From Chaetoceros tenuissimus (lineage: Eukaryota; Bacillariophyta; Thalassiosirophyceae; Chaetocerotales; Chaetocerotaceae), in assembly GCA_021927905.1 (NCBI GenBank), contig BLLK01000022.1:3472001-3536000 (forward strand): a DNA stretch of 64,000 bases, written 5' to 3'. The notes beneath the pieces are model-generated. The model did no database searches. It was not told where the DNA came from and saw nothing but the letters and a program-made list of their open reading frames with translations. Below are positions 41,968 through 52,565 of the stretch, piece by piece; positions within the stretch are counted from its first letter, which is position 1, and every line of letters begins with the position of its first letter. The translations under genes were made by a program, and so were the position numbers.

Positions 41968-42750
41968 TTATTCAATTACAAACATCTCATCAAACATTTC
42001 ATACATTCGTTCCTCTGATCGGTCACTATCTGCTTTGATCACCTCCTTCTTTTTCCTACTAAAAGGTCGTAATTTCGATATTTGCCGTACCAGTGGCTTA
42101 TCAACTCTTGGAATGTTGAGAGACTTGACAGAACTCATCAAGTCTCCCCATTCTGACATTATGTTTCGGATGGATGAAGTATCGACAACAACGTTGCCCA
42201 TGACGACCTTTTTACTCTCTGGAGGTGAGGATGGAGGAGGAGTTGAAGTATTCGGGTTCTTCTTTTGGATTCGTCGTAAGAGTATATCAGACATGGTAGG
42301 TAGAGGTTTGCCTTCCACTTTATTATCAAGAACCTCTCGGTATAGTTCTGCTACAATGGTTTTGTACCTCATAAACACATCCTGTGTCATGACCGATACA
42401 ACAGTACTATCGACCGATTCAAACGAGATTGATTCTTCAGAGTCTTCTTCACTATCACTCGAATAGTCAAGAAGCTCCGTTTCCATATCTTCATGCGCTA
42501 TGCAAAATTCTTCAAATTTTAGGTTTCCGCCTTTCAGCATCTTTTCAATTTCCTTCTCGGTAAAGGTATCAAACTCAAGCGATCGGACAAAGGAAATCTT
42601 GACTCCTAGAGCTCGATGTTTAGATGCACATTCCATGCACATAAGAGTGGCATGACTCAAACTTGTCCAACTAGGATCGGGCGAACCACAGTCGATGCAG
42701 AAGGAGTTACCCCTCAACTTTTTAATTTGTTTTAGGATTGCAGAATCCAT
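41968..42750 (-). CDS. ArfGAP-type zinc-finger protein
   Basis: Single exon, 260 residues. The N-terminus has the ArfGAP finger C-x2-C-x16-C-x2-C (CIDCGSPDPSWTSLSHATLM followed by CMEC) and HRALGVKISFVRSLEFD, including the Arg that acts as the arginine finger in ArfGAPs. It therefore may stimulate GTP hydrolysis on an Arf-family GTPase at membranes. The rest is an acidic segment (DYSSDSEEDSEES), a Pro-rich stretch (TSTPPPSSPPES) and a basic C-terminus (RPFSRKKKEV). No PH or ankyrin domain is seen. It lies tail-to-tail with the F-box-like gene, 126 bp apart. Confidence 0.8.
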   Translation of the reverse strand: MDSAILKQIKKLRGNSFCIDCGSPDPSWTSLSHATLMCMECASKHRALGVKISFVRSLEFDTFTEKEIEKMLKGGNLKFEEFCIAHEDMETELLDYSSDSEEDSEESISFESVDSTVVSVMTQDVFMRYKTIVAELYREVLDNKVEGKPLPTMSDILLRRIQKKNPNTSTPPPSSPPESKKVVMGNVVVDTSSIRNIMSEWGDLMSSVKSLNIPRVDKPLVRQISKLRPFSRKKKEVIKADSDRSEERMYEMFDEMFVIE

Positions 42751-43521
42751 ATTGATTGAATCAGGCTTTCCTTTCTCTCAGCTAGCAATAAGCAGTCAAG
42801 GAGTAGTAGTGGGAGTATTGTGATTGATATAGATGTAACGATGTCACTATAAACCAGAATCTGGTTCTCGTTCTGTATTTGCATTGATTATGATAATTGT
42901 GAAGGTACGAGTATACTCGGGGATTTGTTCCTCTGTTGAGAAGGCTACTTGTCGGAAAGATACACTTGTGAAAAACAATTTGTGAGCGGCCTTCTCTTCA
43001 CAAAAAAATTGTTGAAGTTTTCGTGGGTTCAGGCTATTTCAAAAGTTAAATATGTATGAATTAGCCATATTTCGATGTCAATGACATTAGTTTGGATGAC
43101 GATGGTTACGTTTGGTTCTATTTTCGAAAACAGAACACTCTTTCGTTATTATCGTTTTTGCATTGTATCGTTTTTCAGTGTGGGCTTCCAGAGTGCTTCC
43201 AGCAACTTCCAGGAGTATTTTCATTCAACTACGAGTGGTAGTTATGCATCTCTTTGTGAGAAGCACGAGAAGGAGAAGGCTAGACCATTTCGATAGCTGA
43301 GCTAGGTGTCTGTAGACTAACTTTTGTTCAACGATACTGACACTGCACAATGATCCCTATTTTATTTTCAATTAGTGCGTCACTATTCTTTTAGAGAGTA
43401 TTTACATGTAAACCAATCGAAATATGTGGTTGAATTATTAAATATAATTATAAATATATCAATATATTTTTCTAAAAAGAAAAATCAATTGTGTCTATCC
43501 TTATCCATATCTCAGATCACT
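42751..43521. other. Intergenic, no gene recognised
   Basis: Upstream of the ArfGAP-type gene and 3' flank of the acetyltransferase gene. Short open frames at 43075-43300 overlap on the plus strand but show no recognisable protein. The last part is very AT-rich. Confidence 0.4.
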
Positions 43522-45114
43522 TTATAGGTACCATTCTCTCATCATTAACACCCAATCTGATTTCCCTTCAACTTTATCAATAATTTTGAATCCATATTTT
43601 TGATACTGTGAAATATTGTATGCAGTTGTTGCCTCAAGAACAAGAGAAAGCTGATGATATTGAGATACATATGCAATGTAATTCATAAGAACTCGACCAA
43701 AACCCTTTCCTTTCTGATCAGGATCAGCACCAAAGTGAGCAATTAGAATGTACTTTCGTTTCATCAATCCATGCTTTTGACGAAATTTCATTTGACCAAG
43801 TTCCATTAATTCATCACTTGGAAGCGGAAAATTTTCTGGAGTTGCTCCAGGGATTACAAATCCATGGTCTTCCCATGTTTGAAAACTGTTGAAGACATTG
43901 ATTTCTTCTTGATTCTTGGATAGAACTGGTATAATTGCCATGACACAGCGTGGATCATCACTGGATGCAAGTTGGTCATGATCATATACAGCCAAAACGT
44001 GCTTAAAGTATGCTAGAGATTTCATGCTAGCTTTGTAAAAAGATATCTTTCCTTCAAAAGAATCCATGAATGATTTCATAGTCTCATCTTTCTCAAACGC
44101 TTTCGCTAGTACAAATCCTGCTCGTTCAAGCTTCTCCTCAGTAGTAATAGATTCAATGCGAAGATTCTTAGTTTGTCCTAATGATTGATAAGTCCCCAAA
44201 GGTTTGTCGACCATCAATATACTACTATACAGGTCTTCCTCTTCTTTTGTCAAACCATACAGCCTCACATGCTGAGATCCTTTCTTTGCATTTGCCTCCT
44301 TTCCTTGAGAACTGTTGGTAACATACATGGTATAGACAAAGATAGGAAGTTGGCAGAATGAAAATATGTTGTTCCACAACAACATATTTCCAGATGGATC
44401 ATTATTGATATTTCCACCATAGAAGCATGTCACTAATACTGGCACTATGGTCACGATCAATGTCATGACCGAAATGGCTTTACACCAAAGCATAGCAACA
44501 TCATTCAAAATATTCAAAAACCACTTTTTACTTGATAGCCTTGACCAAATAGCCTCAGGCATTGATTCTTGAGCATAATCGTGCATAATCGTACACAAAT
44601 GGACGACCCATTGCAATACTTGACCACATAATCAATGCCATTCCTCCAGTAGTGATTGGATTGAACCAAAGAAGAAGAAATATTCCTGTTTGATTGGTAT
44701 CTTGTCCAGTTGAATATAATACGAGAGCAAAGACATAACATGCACTAAACAATACAAACTGTCCCATATCCAATAACTTGGGTTTGTACGGTGGCCCAGG
44801 ATTCATATCCATAAATGCAATTTTTTTCTTGACAAAATGAAGGAACAACAAGAATGTTGCAGCTACGGCACCTGAACCAAGAGCAACAATAGGAGAAGCA
44901 CCATTACCAATTAAAACATTTGCAATGGATCCAGAGCTTTTACAAGGCCTAAAGACGAGTTTCTTGGAGGGGAAACCGTGTTTTCTTCAACAGACTTGTT
45001 AGCATCGTTTGATATCAGAGGTAGAATTCTTGTTCTTTCATGACTCTCTTCTTTCTTCGATTGGTCAGTTGCGTTCTTATTCTTCCAATACTTCTTCATG
45101 ACTCTTTCTCTCAT
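43522..45114 (-). CDS. Membrane GNAT acetyltransferase with two apparent frameshifts
   Basis: The C-terminal part (to about 44616) has a GNAT acetyl-CoA fold: KYILIAHFGADPDQKGKGFG, with the Q-x-x-G-x-G loop, then LVLEATTAYNISQYQKYGFK. Upstream are several hydrophobic segments (VLIGNGASPIVALGSGAVAA; FVLFSACYVFALVLY; TLIVTIVPVLVTCFYG), so the enzyme is membrane-anchored. The frame is broken twice. Near 44585 a 10-bp tandem duplication (ACGATTATGC twice) shifts YDYA... relative to QESMPEAIW. Near 44936 a run of four A separates the N-terminus (MRERVMKKYWKNKN...) from the first membrane segment. Either the gene is decaying or the assembly has errors. Substrate is unknown. Confidence 0.65.
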
Positions 45115-45490
45115 CTATCTTTTGATACGATGGTTTCATATTTTTGTGATTTCGATGCTGGTGGATTAGAATTCCAGCGGTCCCCGCCCGGCACCTCATT
45201 TTTTGATATCATCTACTCGTATTTTTTATTTTAATTATTGGCCATTGGCCTAGAATAGTCGACCTAACAAGTCTCAAGAAGCGAGATTGAATGATGAATA
45301 GAATATGAAAAGGACTTTTTTCAAAAATGTATCAAAAAGAGCCTTTTAGAAATTCAAATGTCACCTTCCTTCCTCCTCAACTCTAGAAGCAACAACGCAA
45401 CGAATACCAAGTACCCGAGTATCTATTAGCATTCAAGGCAACAACAACAACAACATACCCCATCATTCTTGCCTGTATTGCAAATCAAGA
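45115..45490. promoter_or_regulatory. Divergent region, GNAT gene / TM9SF gene
   Basis: The TM9SF 5' UTR contains a short CAA repeat (about 45437-45454). No other element is recognised. Confidence 0.35.
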
Positions 45491-47941
45491 ATGACTATAT
45501 TCAAATCCCTTCTTGCTGCAGCATTAGCAGTACCTACTTCAGGCTTTTATCTACCTGGAGTGAATCCTCATTCCTTCAACGAGGGAGAAACGTAAGTTCT
45601 TGACAAATGACCTGAATGACGCTTCTAGTGTTCCGATGAGATCCATGGAGTGCAGTTGTTACCAAAAGAGAAACTTGTAGTTTTAAAAAGAGTATGAAAT
45701 GAAAATAAAGAGTTTTGTATAGACTGGTATCTGGCTTGTCATGGTATCTTGTCCTCTGTATATCTTGCTACAAGATACTCTTGGCTCTTTATGCTTCCAA
45801 AGAGAACAAGGGGCCTTTCCTTTCTCTCCCTCTTTGCATGGACTCATTAGACAGAGTAATATTTCAAAAGAACAAGAACATGAAACACTTAAGAAATACA
45901 AAAATTAGAACATGGACTCGAGTCTGCATCACAAGGAAGCATTCGTGACTGCATCTCCCCATATCTAGGATTCATTCGTCATTTTACAGTCACTTTGGTT
46001 CCTTTTCATTTTACTCACACTGTATCTCTCTCTTTTACCACTCACTAAAACAGAGTCAAGCTAAAGGTCAACAAACTCACTTCCATTCATGACGAATACC
46101 CAATTGAATACTACCGTCTACCATTCTGTCACCCAGACGATGGGGTACAAATGGACAATGAAAACCTCGGAGAATTCCTATCAGGAGATAGAATCGAAAA
46201 CTCACCTTACAGAATCCAAATGAAAAAAGACATGTACTGTGAACAAGTCTGTATCTCACACCTAGGCCGTGTAGAATCCAAAGGTGTATCTCCCTCCAAA
46301 GTCGTACGTGCCATCCGAAAAGAATACCACAACAACTGGATCGTAGATAACTTACCCTCCGCATCGAAACTTGAAGATGATGAAAAATCCTACACAAAAT
46401 ACTTTCATGGATTTCCAATTGGTTTCGTTGCTTCGGATGATAAAAAGGCTTATATTCACAATCATGTGAATATTGAATTGGAATATCATACCGTGGAAGG
46501 AACGGAGGCGGGGACCAATCAATATCGTATTTTGAGATTCACCGTGGAGCCATTTAGTATCGCGCATGACTTTACACCGGTTTATGCGGATGATGATACT
46601 TCTTCCACCTCGAATAAAAAGGCGGATATCAAGAATCCGATTGCTTCCTGTGATTATTCGAAAAAGGATAGACAGCATACCAATTATTATATGGTGACCA
46701 AGGGTGGGCCTGGACCACAGCCTGCGTCTGGTAAGGTTCTTTTTACATATGATGTTGTATGGAAGGAAAATAAGGAAGTTTCTTGGGCTTCACGTTGGGA
46801 CATTTACCTCAACATGGATGATGGAATTCCAAACAAGGTGCATTGGCTTTCCATCTCCAATAGTTTGGTCATTGTCTTTGTTTTGACTTCCATGATTGCT
46901 GCTATTCTCGTACGTAACTTGAGAAGAGATTATGATCGTTATGCACGTGTTGCAACGGATGAAGAAAAGGCGGAAGATCAAGAGGAGTTTGGTTGGAAGC
47001 TTGTTCATGCGGATATCTTCCGTTCACCAGCATACCCAATGACTCTTTCCGTATGTGTTGGAACTGGAGTACAGTTGTTGTGTATGTCTTCCTTGACACT
47101 TATCTTTGCAATGATGGGATTCTTGTCACCTGCAAGACGTGGGTCTTTGATTATGGCTCTTTTGGTGCTTTATGTACTCATGGGAGGAGTTGGAGGATAT
47201 GCAATGGCTCGTATTTACAAGACTTTCAAGGGGAAATCTTGGCAAAAGGCTACTGTTGCAACTGCGTTCGGATTCCCATGCATTGCATTTGGAATCTTCT
47301 TTGTAATGAACTTATTGGCAGTTTCCAAGCAATCTAGTGATGCGGTACCTTTCACTAGAATGATTATGCTTCTCTTGTTGTGGTTCGGAATCTCAACTCC
47401 GTTGGTGTTCTTTGGAGCATACTTTGGATTCAAGCTTGATGCTATCGAGTTCCCAGTGAATACTTCCAATATTCCAAGACAGATCCCAGATCAGCCTTGG
47501 TTCATGGGGATCTTTTTCACCACTGCGATTGGAGGAGTTATGCCATTCGGAGCATGCTTCCTTGAACTTTTCTTCATCATGTCTTCCTTGTGGATGGATC
47601 AATACTACTACGTATTCGGATTCCTTTTCTTGACTTTTGTCATTTTGCTAATGACTTGTGCAGAAATCACAATCTTGTTCAACTACTTCCAGATTTGTGG
47701 AGAAGATTACCGTTGGTGGTGGCGTTCCTTCACAACTGGAGGAGCAACTGCTTTCTACGTATTCGGTTACTCCTTCCACTACTTTAAGCAGTTGGAGAGT
47801 AACAGTCCAGCTACTTACATGTTGTACTTTGGATACATGGGATTGATCTCCATCGGGCTTTACTTGGTAACTGGAGCTGTAGGATTCTTCAGTGCTCTTT
47901 GGTTCAACAAGAAGATTTTCGGATCCATCAAGATTGACTAA
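45491..47941 (+). CDS. Transmembrane 9 superfamily (nonaspanin) protein
   Basis: TM9SF/EMP70 protein of the Golgi-endosome system, 662 residues. Exon 1 (45491-45591) encodes the signal peptide MTIFKSLLAAALAVPTSG and FYLPGVNPHSF. A 462-nt intron, the longest I resolved here, precedes exon 2 (46054-47941). Family motifs: YYRLPFCHPDDG, HWLSISNSLVIVFVLT, RRDYDRYA, GWKLVHADIFRSP, FGAYFGFK, IPRQIPDQPWF, and nine C-terminal membrane helices. The C-terminus ...SIKID fits the KxD/E COPI-binding signal that keeps these proteins in the Golgi. The exon 2 frame is also open upstream, but only the splice to exon 1 supplies a signal peptide. Confidence 0.92.
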
Positions 47942-48090
47942 GAGTGGAACGAAAATAATCCGTTGTACAAAAGGAAATTAGAAAATGAATGACTTTAGAA
48001 TATTCCATTGATAAAGTCAAAGAGTAAATTTGAATAAGGTTTTCATAAAAAGTTTTTAGTATTATTACACTTGGCAATGCTCAAATTATA

Positions 48091-48906
48091 TCATACTGTC
48101 TCTCCCATCATTTCCAAGATGTATCTTTGAATCAATGACTTTTCCTCAATATGTTCAGCGAAGGGATTTTCCGAGAGATACTGAGAAGGAGTAATTTGGA
48201 CTTTGTTTGGTTCATGGAATGTTTTAGGACCACCTTGCTCTTTCATAATTTGATATATCATATCTTCTGTTGGAGTACTGGATGAACATGCTCGGTGAAG
48301 GGAGTATTCTTCTTCGAAGTTTATGTACTTGACCCAATCATGGCACCAGTTAAAAAAACCAGTAAACCCAGCGCCCTTATTTTTTGTTATTAGTGCAGTA
48401 TCGTCGAAAGCAAAGTCTCGAATTTTGGTGTGACGAGGAACACTAACAATCTCCAACCGATCACATCTTGCTAATGCCCAATCTTGAATTTCTCTACAAG
48501 AGTCTGGGAAAAAGATAGATGATAGCGATGCGCAATCTCTGAGCGCATTAGGTCCAACCACCTCAAGATTTTGTGAAAACGTAACATGTCGAAGCTTTTT
48601 GCATTCAAGATAAGCTCTGGATCTGATCCATCTTACGTCGTACATTACAACTTTCTCAACATTAACACAACCTTGGAATGTACACGCTGGGATCTCTTCC
48701 ACACCGGTTAGGACTACGATCTGCTGCCAAGACTTTCTATCATCTCTAGTATAGACAAGAGGGTGTGCTGGTTCTTCTTCCAAATCCAACTCGTCAAAGT
48801 AGTCTTCATCTCCTTCCCATAGTTTCTCTCCGTTGTAGAAGAGAGTCTTGAGATTATTGTACATTCGGACTCCTGGTCGTAAGTAATGTTCCTCTATATT
48901 CCACAT
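48091..48906 (-). CDS. BspA-type leucine-rich repeat protein, tandem copy 1
   Basis: Single exon, 271 residues. N-terminal module (YLRPGVRMYNNLKTLFYNGE), LRR_5 units (VEEIPACTFQGCVNVEKVVM, VRWIRSRAYLECKKLRHVTF, LEVVGPNALRDCASLSSIFF, CREIQDWALARCDRLEIVSV) and a C-terminal module (ITPSQYLSENPFAEHIEEKS). Closest local relative is the gene at 49285, with clear similarity also to 37201-38010. It probably forms a small curved interaction domain. No membrane or signal segment. Confidence 0.8.
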   Translation of the reverse strand: MWNIEEHYLRPGVRMYNNLKTLFYNGEKLWEGDEDYFDELDLEEEPAHPLVYTRDDRKSWQQIVVLTGVEEIPACTFQGCVNVEKVVMYDVRWIRSRAYLECKKLRHVTFSQNLEVVGPNALRDCASLSSIFFPDSCREIQDWALARCDRLEIVSVPRHTKIRDFAFDDTALITKNKGAGFTGFFNWCHDWVKYINFEEEYSLHRACSSSTPTEDMIYQIMKEQGGPKTFHEPNKVQITPSQYLSENPFAEHIEEKSLIQRYILEMMGETV

Positions 48907-49284
48907 GGTTTCTTCGAAATAGTTTTTATGATGGCATTCTGTTGAGATATAGCTTTACACATCTGTCCATTCTTTGGATGTACGAGTGATGGGTATGGAC
49001 GGAATATGTACTATGTAATCACTTGAAACTGTCACAACTACTCAGTAGTATCGACTGATGCTCGCGACTCATCTGTTTCGGAATTCAATAGACGCCAACT
49101 GCTTCCGTGGAGCTTTTCCACCAGTGGATCTTGTAGGAAAAGCTAATCTATGCTTTCGACAATATTCTTCATACACTTTCAATTCATCCACTCTAGAATA
49201 CGGCATTGCGGTGCCAAAGAGTAAATTTGAATAAGGTTTTCATAAAAAAGTTTTTAGTATTATTAATTGGCTATGTTCGTTGTA
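48907..49284. other. Junction of the two duplication units
   Basis: Holds the promoter-side sequence of LRR copy 1 (ACACATCTGTCCATTCTTTG also occurs at about 50159) and the truncated H3-mimic copy listed separately. The second unit begins at about 49218. Confidence 0.6.
49063..49195 (-). pseudogene. Truncated copy of the H3-tail-mimic gene
   Basis: The C-terminal half of the small protein at 50258 is present (DELKVYEEYCRKHRLAF, then RSTGGKAPRKQLAS). The 5' part, with the start codon and the first cysteines, is missing. The H3-like segment is unchanged except for P-T-R in place of P-R-R, and the last residues differ through a small indel (LASIEFRNR, then stop). Confidence 0.75.
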
Positions 49285-50109
49285 TCAAACTGTCTCTCCC
49301 ATCATTTCCAAGATGTATCTTTGAATCAATGACTTTTCTTTGATGTGTTCAGCAAATGGATTTTCCGATAGATATTGAGAAGGAGTAATTTCAATAGTAT
49401 TTGGTTCCGTGAATGCTTTAGGACCGCCTTGCTCTTTCATAATTTGATATATAATCTCTTCAGATGGAGTACTGGACGAACAAGCTCGGTGAAGGGAGTA
49501 TTCTTCCTCGACGTTTATATTCTTTATCCAATCATTCAACCTAAACCTAAACCGCTCAAATAGGCTAAGACGCATGCAGTAATGGGCGTCTAATGCAGTG
49601 TCCTCGAAAGCATCACCATCAATTTCAGTGTGGTGAGGAACAGTAACAATCATCAACCTCGGACATCTAATAAATGCAAAATCTCGAATCTCTCTGCAAG
49701 ACTCTGGTAGAAAAATAGATGGTAGAGATTTGCAATCACTGATTCCATTAGATTCAATCAATTCAAGATTTCGCGAAAATACGATTCGTCTAAGACTATC
49801 ACAATACATATAAGCTTTGCTTCTGATCCACCTTACGTCGTACATTACAACTTTCTCAACATTGATACAACCTTGGAATGTACACGTAAGGATCTCTTCC
49901 ACACCAGGCAGAACCATAATTTGCTGCCAAGAATTTCTTTCTTCTCGATTATAGATAAGAGGGTGTGCTGGTTCTTCAGCAAATTCCAAGAGACCAAAGT
50001 ATTCATCGTCTCCTTCCCATAGTTTCTCTCCGTTGTAGAAGAGAGTCTTAAGGTTATTATACATTCGGACTCCTGGTCGTAAGTAATGTTCCTCTATATT
50101 CCACAACAT
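49285..50109 (-). CDS. BspA-type leucine-rich repeat protein, tandem copy 2
   Basis: Single exon; the ATG at 50109 (MLWNIEEHYLRPGVRMY) matches the start of copy 1, although the frame is open to 50217. About 274 residues. The LRR_5 units parallel copy 1 (VEEILTCTFQGCINVEKVVM, LELIESNGISDCKSLPSIFL, CREIRDFAFIRCPRLMIVTV). The shared C-terminal module ends ILEMMGETV in both. Variation is concentrated in the last LRR and the segment after it (LFERFRFRLNDW), a possible binding-surface difference. Confidence 0.8.
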   Translation of the reverse strand: MLWNIEEHYLRPGVRMYNNLKTLFYNGEKLWEGDDEYFGLLEFAEEPAHPLIYNREERNSWQQIMVLPGVEEILTCTFQGCINVEKVVMYDVRWIRSKAYMYCDSLRRIVFSRNLELIESNGISDCKSLPSIFLPESCREIRDFAFIRCPRLMIVTVPHHTEIDGDAFEDTALDAHYCMRLSLFERFRFRLNDWIKNINVEEEYSLHRACSSSTPSEEIIYQIMKEQGGPKAFTEPNTIEITPSQYLSENPFAEHIKEKSLIQRYILEMMGETV

Positions 50110-50257
50110 GGTTTCTACGAAATAGATTTTATGATGACATTCTGTTGAGATATAGCTTACACATCTGTCCATTCTTTGGATGTACGAGTGATAGGTATGG
50201 ACGGATATAACTATCACTGGAACCTGTCAAAGCTACTCATTGATTATCGACTGATGC

Positions 50258-50497
50258 TCACGACTCATCAGTTTCAGAATTCATAGACGCCAACTGCTTC
50301 CGTGGAGCTTTTCCACCAGTGGATCTTCTAGGAAAAGCTAATCTATGCTTTCGACAATATTCTTCATAGGCTTTCAATTCATCCTCTGTCTTTCCAGCTC
50401 GAAAACAAGTTGCACATTTGACCCCTCCCTTTGGATGTCTGTTGCACTTAGGATATCGATATACATGTGTAGACTTTCCGCTTCTAGTAGTAACCAT
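50258..50497 (-). CDS. Small Cys-containing protein with a histone-H3-tail-like segment
   Basis: Protein of 79 residues starting MVTTRSGKSTHVYRYP. Four cysteines (18, 28, 31, 48; KC, KCATC, YC) could bind a metal. Residues 57-70 read RRSTGGKAPRKQLA, matching histone H3 residues 8-21 (RKSTGGKAPRKQLA) at 13 of 14 positions; the only change is Lys9 to Arg. H3 Lys14 and Lys18 equivalents, Ser10 and Thr11 are kept. The tail is acidic (SETDES). No histone fold is present, so this is not a histone. It may mimic the H3 tail for a reader or modifying enzyme (inference). I do not recognise the family. A truncated duplicate at 49063 keeps the same segment. Confidence 0.75.
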   Translation of the reverse strand: MVTTRSGKSTHVYRYPKCNRHPKGGVKCATCFRAGKTEDELKAYEEYCRKHRLAFPRRSTGGKAPRKQLASMNSETDES

Positions 50498-50863
50498 GAT
50501 GTATTCTATTGTTGTTATGAAATGTTATCTTTCTGTATTATCTGTTGTTGTTCAGATTGTTCTCTCATCATCTATCCATCTCATCGTGGAAAAAGGATTC
50601 CAAGGTGCTCGTTGACACTTTCTACAAGACTCGGGGATATGTGTCCCAGTCGTGATGGGAAAACACATCATTTCAAAGAATTTCTCGTGAGTTCTTCTTC
50701 TTCTTCCTTCTTCGACCACCCATCAAAATGATCCTCATGCATTGCATACCATTGTCGAGACAGAACTTTGGAAAGATATAAAAGATACATATTACTCCTT
50801 TAACATTTCTTTCTTTCCCTAAGAAGCACCAAATATCACTCATTCATTAGATAGAGACTAAAC
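50498..50863. promoter_or_regulatory. Divergent region, H3-mimic gene / novel gene
   Basis: Contains a TATA-like AGATATAAAAGATACATA at about 50772, some 90 bp upstream of the plus-strand gene. The overlapping plus-strand frame (50345-50731) shows no protein features. Confidence 0.35.
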
Positions 50864-52438
50864 ATGCGCATCCATATACTCGTAGCATTCTCCCTTTTCG
50901 TTCAAACGAGTCTCATCTTCTCAGCACAAGCTGGAAGATTTCATAGATTCACCAATTTACCTTCCACTTCGATGAAAATAAGTGGAGGGGCAAAGCTATC
51001 ACCTAACAAAACTTCGCCTCCACCAGCATGTGCTATAGTTGACTTTAGAAAAGTGAATGAATTCTTCAAAAAGCCAGAAGAAGAACAAGTTGAAATTGTT
51101 GAATCTAAAATGGATACTTTACCATTGGGTGCATTCCTTTTGGTATATCCTGCTTTGACTTTACTAAGTGCTCCATTCTTTGCACCATATTCCAAAAAAT
51201 TCTTGGAAGGAGCTAGAGATGTGAGTCAACTTGGATTGGCAGCTGCATTGACTTTTCTATCGAAAGCAGGAGACATGACTAAAATTATGTGTGATGAGAT
51301 TTATGATCAAGTGGATGATAAATTGTCAAAATTAAATAAGGTTTGTAAGAAACAATTGGATAACCTGGTAGATGTTGCATATGATGTTGTCGATGTGAGT
51401 TTTGAAACTTGTCAAAAAGTTGGAAAACAGGTAAATGCTAAAGCGAGTGCTATCTATGGAGGACTTTGTACCATTACCGATGAAGCTATTGCGGGTATCT
51501 TGTCTACAGCATCAACTATTGGAGTCGTTGCAGAAGATGTCAGAAAAGTTATTGTATTCTTGGCGGATGAGAGTGTTGCTTGGACCACCAAAGCTGCAGT
51601 ATTTACAAGTAAAGAAGCAAAATCGGTGTATATTGCGCTTGCTGCATTGGCTGTAGATGGATTTGATTGGGCAGTCAATTATTTTGCAGCTACGAGCTCC
51701 ATGATTGGGTCTCAATTAAAAAATGCCTTGGACTTGAGCATTGCATTTATTGCTTTTGCAGCGAACTATTCTTGGGAGCATTCTGTCGCAGCTTCCATAG
51801 CAACTATTCTCTTTGTAGAAAAAATGGCAATTTTTGCTGGGAAATCCCTAGTGACATGTGCTGAAAAGGGCAGCCAACTTGCTTGCTTTGTATCCAAAAC
51901 GGCTTGGACTGGAATCCTATCTGCAAAAAGATGTTTTCTCAAAGGAGTTGCAAAGACTGTAGACTTCCTTCCATTCTTAGAAAGAGATGATGGAGAAGTA
52001 GTTATTACAAAGCCTGCACAGACCGCACTATATTTGAGCACTCTAGCGGCAGTTTTACACCCATCGACCAAGGTTGTTCCAACAAACAGGTACGTTTGCA
52101 ATTGTTTTATTCGATGTAGTATTTATAATTGATAATTTCTTATACTGTGTCCATGAAAATATAGTGTGAGAAAAGCAGTTTCTACCGCAGTCGAAACAGT
52201 TACAACAGGATTCTTTTCTCCGAAATCTCTTGTTTTCACTGGAGCATTGGCAAGAGGTGTACAATTGTCCACAACATTAGCATATGCAGTTCAACCTTCC
52301 TTGGGCTTCGGTGCTTTGCTCAATCTTGGAGCTATGTTTACGAATGAGAGATGGGTGGCATTAGTAATGGCTGGTTGGTTCACATCAGAAAAGATTTGGA
52401 AGATTTTTGGTGCAAAGGCTCCAAAGATTGAAGAGTAA
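50864..52438 (+). CDS. Signal-peptide-bearing, Ala-rich amphipathic protein of unknown function
   Basis: Two exons (50864-52089, 52165-52438; intron GTACGT...ATATAG, 75 nt), 499 residues. MRIHILVAFSLFVQTSLIFS-AQA is a signal peptide, perhaps part of a plastid or secretory leader. The body is a string of Ala/Val-rich helices, several membrane-like (FLLVYPALTLLSAPFFA; AAALTFLS; ASIATILFVEKMAIF), with regularly spaced Cys and Lys (KLNKVCKKQLDNLVDVAYD, FETCQKVGKQVNAKASA). The C-terminus is GWFTSEKIWKIFGAKAPKIE. I recognise no family. Possible roles are a membrane-shaping or storage-type protein, but nothing proves it. Confidence 0.7.
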
Positions 52439-52565
52439 ATTCAAATTTTACAACGCACTCTCATTTTATATGAACAGGGGAAATAAAAATATTTGATAAC
52501 AAAGTAGTTATATTATTATAATATCATTATTGTGTACAGAACAGAGCTTAGACAGAATTCAGGAT

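Larger units (their letters stand above)
48021..50500. repeat. 1.2-kb tandem segmental duplication
   Basis: Two direct units, about 48021-49195 and 49218-50500, offset about 1197 bp. Each starts with AGAGTAAATTTGAATAAGGT, then an LRR gene, its promoter and all or part of the H3-mimic gene. In the first unit the H3-mimic gene is truncated. Confidence 0.85.

Noticed and set aside
50345-50731. A 128-residue plus-strand protein over the H3-mimic gene
   Set aside because: It lies antisense to the H3-mimic gene and its promoter; no domain, and Ser/Cys-rich composition typical of antisense frames.
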